NCBI GenBank assembly: GCA_950295325.1
Contig: CATNTY010000037.1
Span: forward strand, 1-21,294
DNA length: 21,294 nucleotides
Source: Polytrichum commune
Taxonomy: Eukaryota; Streptophyta; Polytrichopsida; Polytrichales; Polytrichaceae
Direction: 5' to 3'
Under the pieces are notes generated by a model, which made no database searches, was not told where the DNA came from, and was given only the letters and a program-made list of their open reading frames with translations. Both the position numbers and the translations under genes were made by a program. Shown here one piece after another: positions 18,784 to 21,294 of this stretch (within the stretch, counting starts at the first letter, position 1; every line of letters starts with the position of its first letter).

Positions 18784-18928
18784 CTGCCTACGAACGGAAA
18801 AATATGGATGAACTTTGTGGCTGTCCGGCACAAACCCGCCCATGTGTGGCCTCCGTCACAGCACCAGCAGACGGGCCCGGGTAGCCCCTCCTACCCGGTT
18901 TGGGGCGTCTGTGTAGACCTGCCTCCGT

Positions 18929-18957
18929 ACCGGTCCCGGTCCAGCACCCCTTGGTGC
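18929..18957 (-). repeat. Right terminal inverted repeat of the island
   Basis: This is the partner of 16044-16072. GC-rich sequence ends within about 15 bases beyond it ('cggccgggcccttaag'), after which AT-rich DNA resumes. Confidence 0.5.
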
Positions 18958-19116
18958 GGCCGGGCCCTTAAGTCCTTTTGGTGGTTCGCTCCAAGGAGGA
19001 GCTTGAGAACCCATCTTCAAAGCTTAGTCAATAGACATAAAGTCGATCATGTCAACTTATGGCCATGTATTCCTACAAGGGTGACCATAACTACACGGAG
19101 GCGATAAGCATATTTG

Positions 19117-19165
19117 GCACAAAATCAATTCAAATTATGGGCAAAGTATCACGTGTCACTATTTT
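19117..19165 (+). repeat. Dispersed repeat, copy B (contains CACGTG)
   Basis: This is the partner of 2270-2320 in the same orientation, about 17 kb away, with core gcaaagtatcacgtgtcact. Confidence 0.65.
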
Positions 19166-19211
19166 ACTACCCATAACCTCTACAAAGATCCACGTATTAC
19201 CCCCCAAAACT

Positions 19212-19234
19212 ACACTAAATATGATACTTAATGT
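19212..19234. repeat. Imperfect palindrome ACACTAAATAT-n-ATACTTAATGT
   Basis: This has the same sequence family as the perfect palindrome at 19546-19568, with two mismatches in the right arm. Confidence 0.6.
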
Positions 19235-19545
19235 CACTATGGTAACTTTTCGGATGACACTTCTTATGAATAAGCGAACAAATACTGTCAGGGATGATGG
19301 ATGAGTTCATTCATTGGCCAAAACCCTACCTTCTCTTGTCGACAACTTGTGATGAAAAATTGTCATGGATGATTGAAACTTGGATGAAAAATCACTTGGT
19401 AAGTGGCAGTAATTTCAATACTCTAAATCTACAATCCCCAAAAAACTTTACAAAGAATGACAAATAGTGTTGGGTTAACATTAAGTGTTGGTGACACTAT
19501 ACTACGGTATACAACTAGTATTGAGCGAGGCAATTCGAATTGGTG

Positions 19546-19568
19546 ACACTAAATATCATATTTAGTGT
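19546..19568. repeat. Perfect 23-bp palindrome ACACTAAATAT-C-ATATTTAGTGT
   Basis: An 11-bp perfect stem surrounds one central base and is preceded by ttggtg; 'ttggtgacacta' also occurs at about 19488-19499. It suggests a small palindromic repeat family in 19200-19570. Confidence 0.75.
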
Positions 19569-19569
19569 G

Positions 19570-21294
19570 TAGCATTCCAGCACCAAAGTGCCAGACCTTG
19601 CTTATCACATTCGGTACTTAGATTCTTTTGCCTTGGTGCCCTGCGTCACTTTAGCTAATGAGGTCAGATATGCCATTGGTGAAAATTTGGGTTGGATAAT
19701 TTTTCTTTATACGTATAGCGCCCTTTCCACTCCATGACTAGGGATTTGTAACGAGATTTGAGGTGGTCATGACCAACCCCACTCCCAATTTCCAAGATCC
19801 TATGCCAAAGCTATGTACCCATTTGGCTATTTTGGGTACTTAGAGTGATACGATTCATGGGCATATTATCTCATTATATTAACTTTTTCAGGTGAATTCA
19901 TAATATTATTCAAATCCATAACCATGTTTTGTAGAATTGACAGTATTCCACAGAACATTCCCGGATATTTTCCACATTCAGATTGATCTGAATAATGTTA
20001 TGTTTGGAGCCATGTGACTCAAAAGATCAGACAATATCTCACTTTCTTGTGAAACCTCTAGGTCCAATTATTCCAAAACCCATTGAGGGATTTCACATAT
20101 GGCATCGATTTGTGCTTATACCTCATGTAGGTCGTCCCCACCTTACATGTTGAGTGAGATGCTTTATGAGCAACCTTTCACGGTCTCGCCAAAACCACAT
20201 GAAGATGAGAATGTGAGACCACATGTGACATGTTACTTTTGCTTACAGTGACCTATTCATATTCCATTATAGTACAAAATTGACAAGTCCATGAATGGCT
20301 ATGGCTAGAAGGTTGCTTATTTGAGATGGGGCCCCAAAAATATTATTGAGGTGAAGGGGACTCTTGGCCCCATATGTTGGTGGTTGATTCATCCCAATGG
20401 ATTCCCTTAGACTAATTCAGGGCCTCCAGTGTTTTTTTGGGGTCAAACCGGCTTTAAAAATAATCAGACAATGTATAGTGCAATTGACTTCGTTTTCATC
20501 TTGTGTGATATTAGTGGGGGCCTAGCTCAAATGGGCAGGCGTCTAGCCCTGGCCATCCATTGCCCTTTGTACATATGAGTCTCTAATGACTCATGATATT
20601 GTGTGTTGCTTAATGCATATACAAGGTCCCGGTCACATTGCCAAATAAGGGTAATAAATTATAAGGAGCGCCATGGAAAAAATGTTAGCTTAACTAATGC
20701 TGGTTTCTGTTTGTGTGACCACCATAACATTACTCAATTGAGTGACCAAGTTGGGTGAGGTTGGGAATATGTCATATAAGGTGGTAGATTTATACTTTGC
20801 GGATGCTTCTCAATAAGTAGAATCAACTTGAAAAATGAGTGAGATTCGGGTGAAGCACTATTACTTAATATTATTAGATTAGAACGGTTGATAACGATTG
20901 AATAATCTTATGACAATATCAATCAACTTAACTAGTGCTAACTTCTTACCATCCTTAGTTCGGACACATAACTTAATCTAGTTAAGACTAACTCCTCCCA
21001 CAAAATGTTAGGGAGAAAGCTAAAAGACAAGGCAAGCCATTTTATCCTTACTAACACTAGCTCTAGCTCAACCCGACGTGACCGCAAAACTTCAAACTAA
21101 CTTTCCTTCACCAATTCCTAACTGGCCATGCGGAGAGGGTAGGGTAGATGACTCTAAGCCTCCACTCCATTGTTATTGTTTTGAAGCCATTGAGCATATG
21201 CTATGTGTCTACAATTGATACCCTCAAACTATAAGGGTTCCAAAAAAAAGTCATACAGGACCAAAGTAAGGGCCTCTTCACACACAATACCAAA
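19570..21294. other. AT-rich non-coding stretch
   Basis: No coding block, splice-flanked exon or clear repeat was identified in the last 1.7 kb. Confidence 0.45.

Larger units (their letters stand above)
16044..18957. mobile_element. GC- and CpG-rich island bounded by imperfect inverted repeats
   Basis: Base composition changes abruptly at both edges from AT-rich, CpG-poor DNA to GC-rich DNA with frequent CpG (by eye well over 50% GC). The left edge (16044-16072) and the reverse complement of the right edge (18929-18957) align without gaps over 29 bases with 22 matches, sharing GCACC, GGGGT and the ACCGGT end. A third palindrome, CCGGGTAG-CCCCTC-CTACCCGG, lies at about 18878-18899. Inside are exon-like blocks on both strands and intron-like pyrimidine-rich stretches, but no transposase motif. 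This fits a non-autonomous DNA transposon carrying captured gene pieces (Pack-MULE style) or a young GC-rich insertion whose CpGs have not decayed. A host gene in an unmethylated island is the main alternative. No clear target-site duplication was found. Confidence 0.45.

Noticed and set aside
18878-18899. Helitron 3' hairpin (CCGGGTAG...CTACCCGG)
   Set aside because: It lies about 60-75 bp from the island edge rather than about 10 bp, and no CTRR end follows at the expected distance.
16044-18957. Bacterial contamination or a bacterial insertion
   Set aside because: There is no long bacterial-type gene, ribosome-binding site or operon. Splice-like signals and intron-like composition fit eukaryotic DNA.

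Overview
The window looks like intergenic nuclear DNA from a eukaryote with a large, repeat-rich genome, most likely a plant or streptophyte. No long open reading frame stands out in most of it. It is AT-rich and poor in CpG, and it carries at least nine G or C homopolymers of 10 to 19 bases. Recognisable coding matter occurs as short, frameshifted blocks, some bounded by GT...AG splice signals. There is no sign of bacterial operons, rRNA, tRNA or CRISPR. The species cannot be named from the sequence.

Layout: 1-790 shows nothing firm. 791-1450 (+) is a broken coding relic. 1451-4390 is non-coding, with one copy of a dispersed repeat and a cluster of CAACTATAGTTG-like motifs. 4393-5563 holds a direct-repeat pair; a non-autonomous transposon (MITE-like, 4534-4880) sits between the two copies and carries its poly-G tracts in the terminal inverted repeats. 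6616-8817 (-) is the best-supported gene remnant. It is a decayed, intron-bearing methyltransferase with the motif order of beta-class DNA amino-methyltransferases (DPPY-like motif IV first, SAM-binding motif I later) and a Cys-rich last exon. 10508-10985 is a diverged repeat cluster with poly-C. 11574-12936 (+) is a second large relic, read in three successive frames. 13876-14175 (+) is a third. 15433-15600 is a small tandem repeat.

The region 16044-18957 is unlike everything around it. It is GC-rich and full of CpG, starts and stops abruptly, and has a 29-bp imperfect inverted repeat at its two edges. Inside are exon-like blocks with good splice signals and strand-specific pyrimidine-rich intron-like stretches. 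It is read here as a GC-rich DNA transposon, or a transposon that captured gene fragments (Pack-MULE style). A host gene island is the alternative.

No intact, confidently functional gene was found. The relics may descend from one multi-exon gene family, but that is inference. Frames, splice sites and repeat matches were worked out by eye.
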